A DNA stretch of 64,000 nucleotides, from positions 4,607,001 through 4,671,000 of the forward strand of contig NZ_CP090349.1 in NCBI RefSeq assembly GCF_021398735.1. The letters are read 5' to 3'. Shown here piece by piece: positions 63,697 to 64,000 of this stretch. Each line of letters starts with the position of its first letter. Positions within the stretch are counted from its first letter, which is position 1. The DNA is from Methylobacterium oryzae. GTDB lineage: Bacteria > Pseudomonadota > Alphaproteobacteria > Rhizobiales > Beijerinckiaceae. The position numbers and the translations under genes are program-made. The notes below the pieces were generated by a model, which worked only from the letters and a program-made list of their open reading frames with translations, did no database searches and was not told where the DNA came from.

Positions 63697-64000
63697 TCAT
63701 CGGTCACCGTCGGCGGTCTCGGTCTCCAGGACCGGCAGCACGCGGCGGACCTCCCGGACCAGGGCGGCGCGATCGAGTCCGCCCTTGTCGATCAGTCCGA
63801 GCACGCGCTCGCGGAGCATGCCGCGCTCGGCGGAGTCGAGGGACGCGGCGGTCAGGACCACGACGGGGATCGACCGGGCGGAGGGATCCGCCTGCAGGGC
63901 ATCCAGGAAGGCGAGGCCGTCCATCCGCGGCATGAGCAGGTCGAGGAGGATGACGCTCGGGCGGGCCTGCGCGATGCGCTCCAGTCCGGCCGCCCCGTCG
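63697..64000 (-). CDS. Receiver-containing protein, N-terminal part beyond window
   Basis: The reading frame is open to the window edge, so the N-terminus is missing. The visible ~100 residues are the C-terminal end of a receiver domain: VILLDLLMPRMDGLAFLDAL (phospho-Asp), PVVVLTAASLDS (Thr/Ser), and the Lys near LGLIDKGGLDR. It ends ETETADGDR. It may be a receiver-ended hybrid kinase or another stand-alone regulator. It lies 49 bases before the next receiver gene on the same strand. Confidence 0.75.
   Translation of the reverse strand, partial: DGAAGLERIAQARPSVILLDLLMPRMDGLAFLDALQADPSARSIPVVVLTAASLDSAERGMLRERVLGLIDKGGLDRAALVREVRRVLPVLETETADGDR

Noticed and set aside
62157..63935. A 592-residue plus-strand frame
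   Set aside because: It runs antisense to the receiver-cyclase and receiver genes and shows no domains.
1..64000. Search for CRISPR arrays, transposases, integrases, tRNA and rRNA genes
   Set aside because: No regular repeat-spacer pattern, no transposase or recombinase motifs and no tRNA or rRNA core sequences were seen by eye.

Overview
The window is GC-rich, densely coded DNA that looks like the chromosome of a Methylobacterium-type alphaproteobacterium (Hyphomicrobiales/Rhizobiales). That placement rests on the BcsN-type cellulose gene, the DUF2336 protein, the Porin_2-type outer membrane porin, the many GTG starts with 4-base GTGA/ATGA overlaps, and the mix of PAS/MCP, GGDEF-EAL and receiver proteins. 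It is inferred from protein families only. No rRNA, tRNA, CRISPR array, insertion sequence, integrase or phage gene was seen.

Layout, left to right. 1-3922: the end of a cellulose operon (bcsZ, a TPR protein, bcsN). 3958-9323: a lytic transglycosylase coupled to a DUF2336 protein, a flavin reductase/nitroreductase pair, and a secreted repeat protein. 9354-13504: a drug/metabolite exporter, a PRC-barrel protein, an HD hydrolase and a run of very small secreted, lipid-anchored or membrane proteins, interrupted by a 48-bp perfect palindrome and a 21-bp-stem hairpin. 13646-16059: a transmembrane chemoreceptor and a DUF3617 protein. 16272-22934: a complete seven-gene Nit1C cluster (nitrilase, radical SAM enzyme, acetyltransferase, AIR-synthase-like protein, glycosyltransferase, flavin oxidoreductase and the Sll0783/MSMEG_0572-type protein), with a divergent MocR/GntR-aminotransferase regulator (23294-24733). 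25174-28414: a soluble PAS chemoreceptor and two membrane proteins.

28503-36374 is a surface-glycan locus: two divergent gene pairs encode a glycosyltransferase-P-loop kinase fusion, a methyltransferase-like protein, a CgeB-type glycosyltransferase, and a 1067-residue protein that joins a second CgeB-type domain to a GT4 enzyme. 36430-42882 holds three LysR regulators, each divergent from a metabolic enzyme (aldo/keto reductase, NmrA-type reductase, D-serine dehydratase). 42998-44251: a PilZ protein and two small hypotheticals. 44842-51722: an RND efflux permease and adaptor followed by an OmpR-type two-component system. 51801-54258: a small secreted protein, a candidate small RNA with its own terminator, and a porin.

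55007-57831 encodes a cytochrome b561 / ethylbenzene-dehydrogenase-haem-domain fusion beside a [2Fe-2S]-flavin reductase, probably a membrane electron-transfer module. It is followed by a PstS-like binding protein translationally coupled to a GGDEF-EAL protein (57907-61574). The right end carries a DUF1203 protein and three consecutive receiver genes, one of them fused to a class III nucleotide cyclase.

The most interesting regions are the Nit1C cluster with a MocR regulator, the fused glycan enzymes, the b561/EB-dehydrogenase module, the binding-protein/GGDEF-EAL pair and the palindromic small-protein region.
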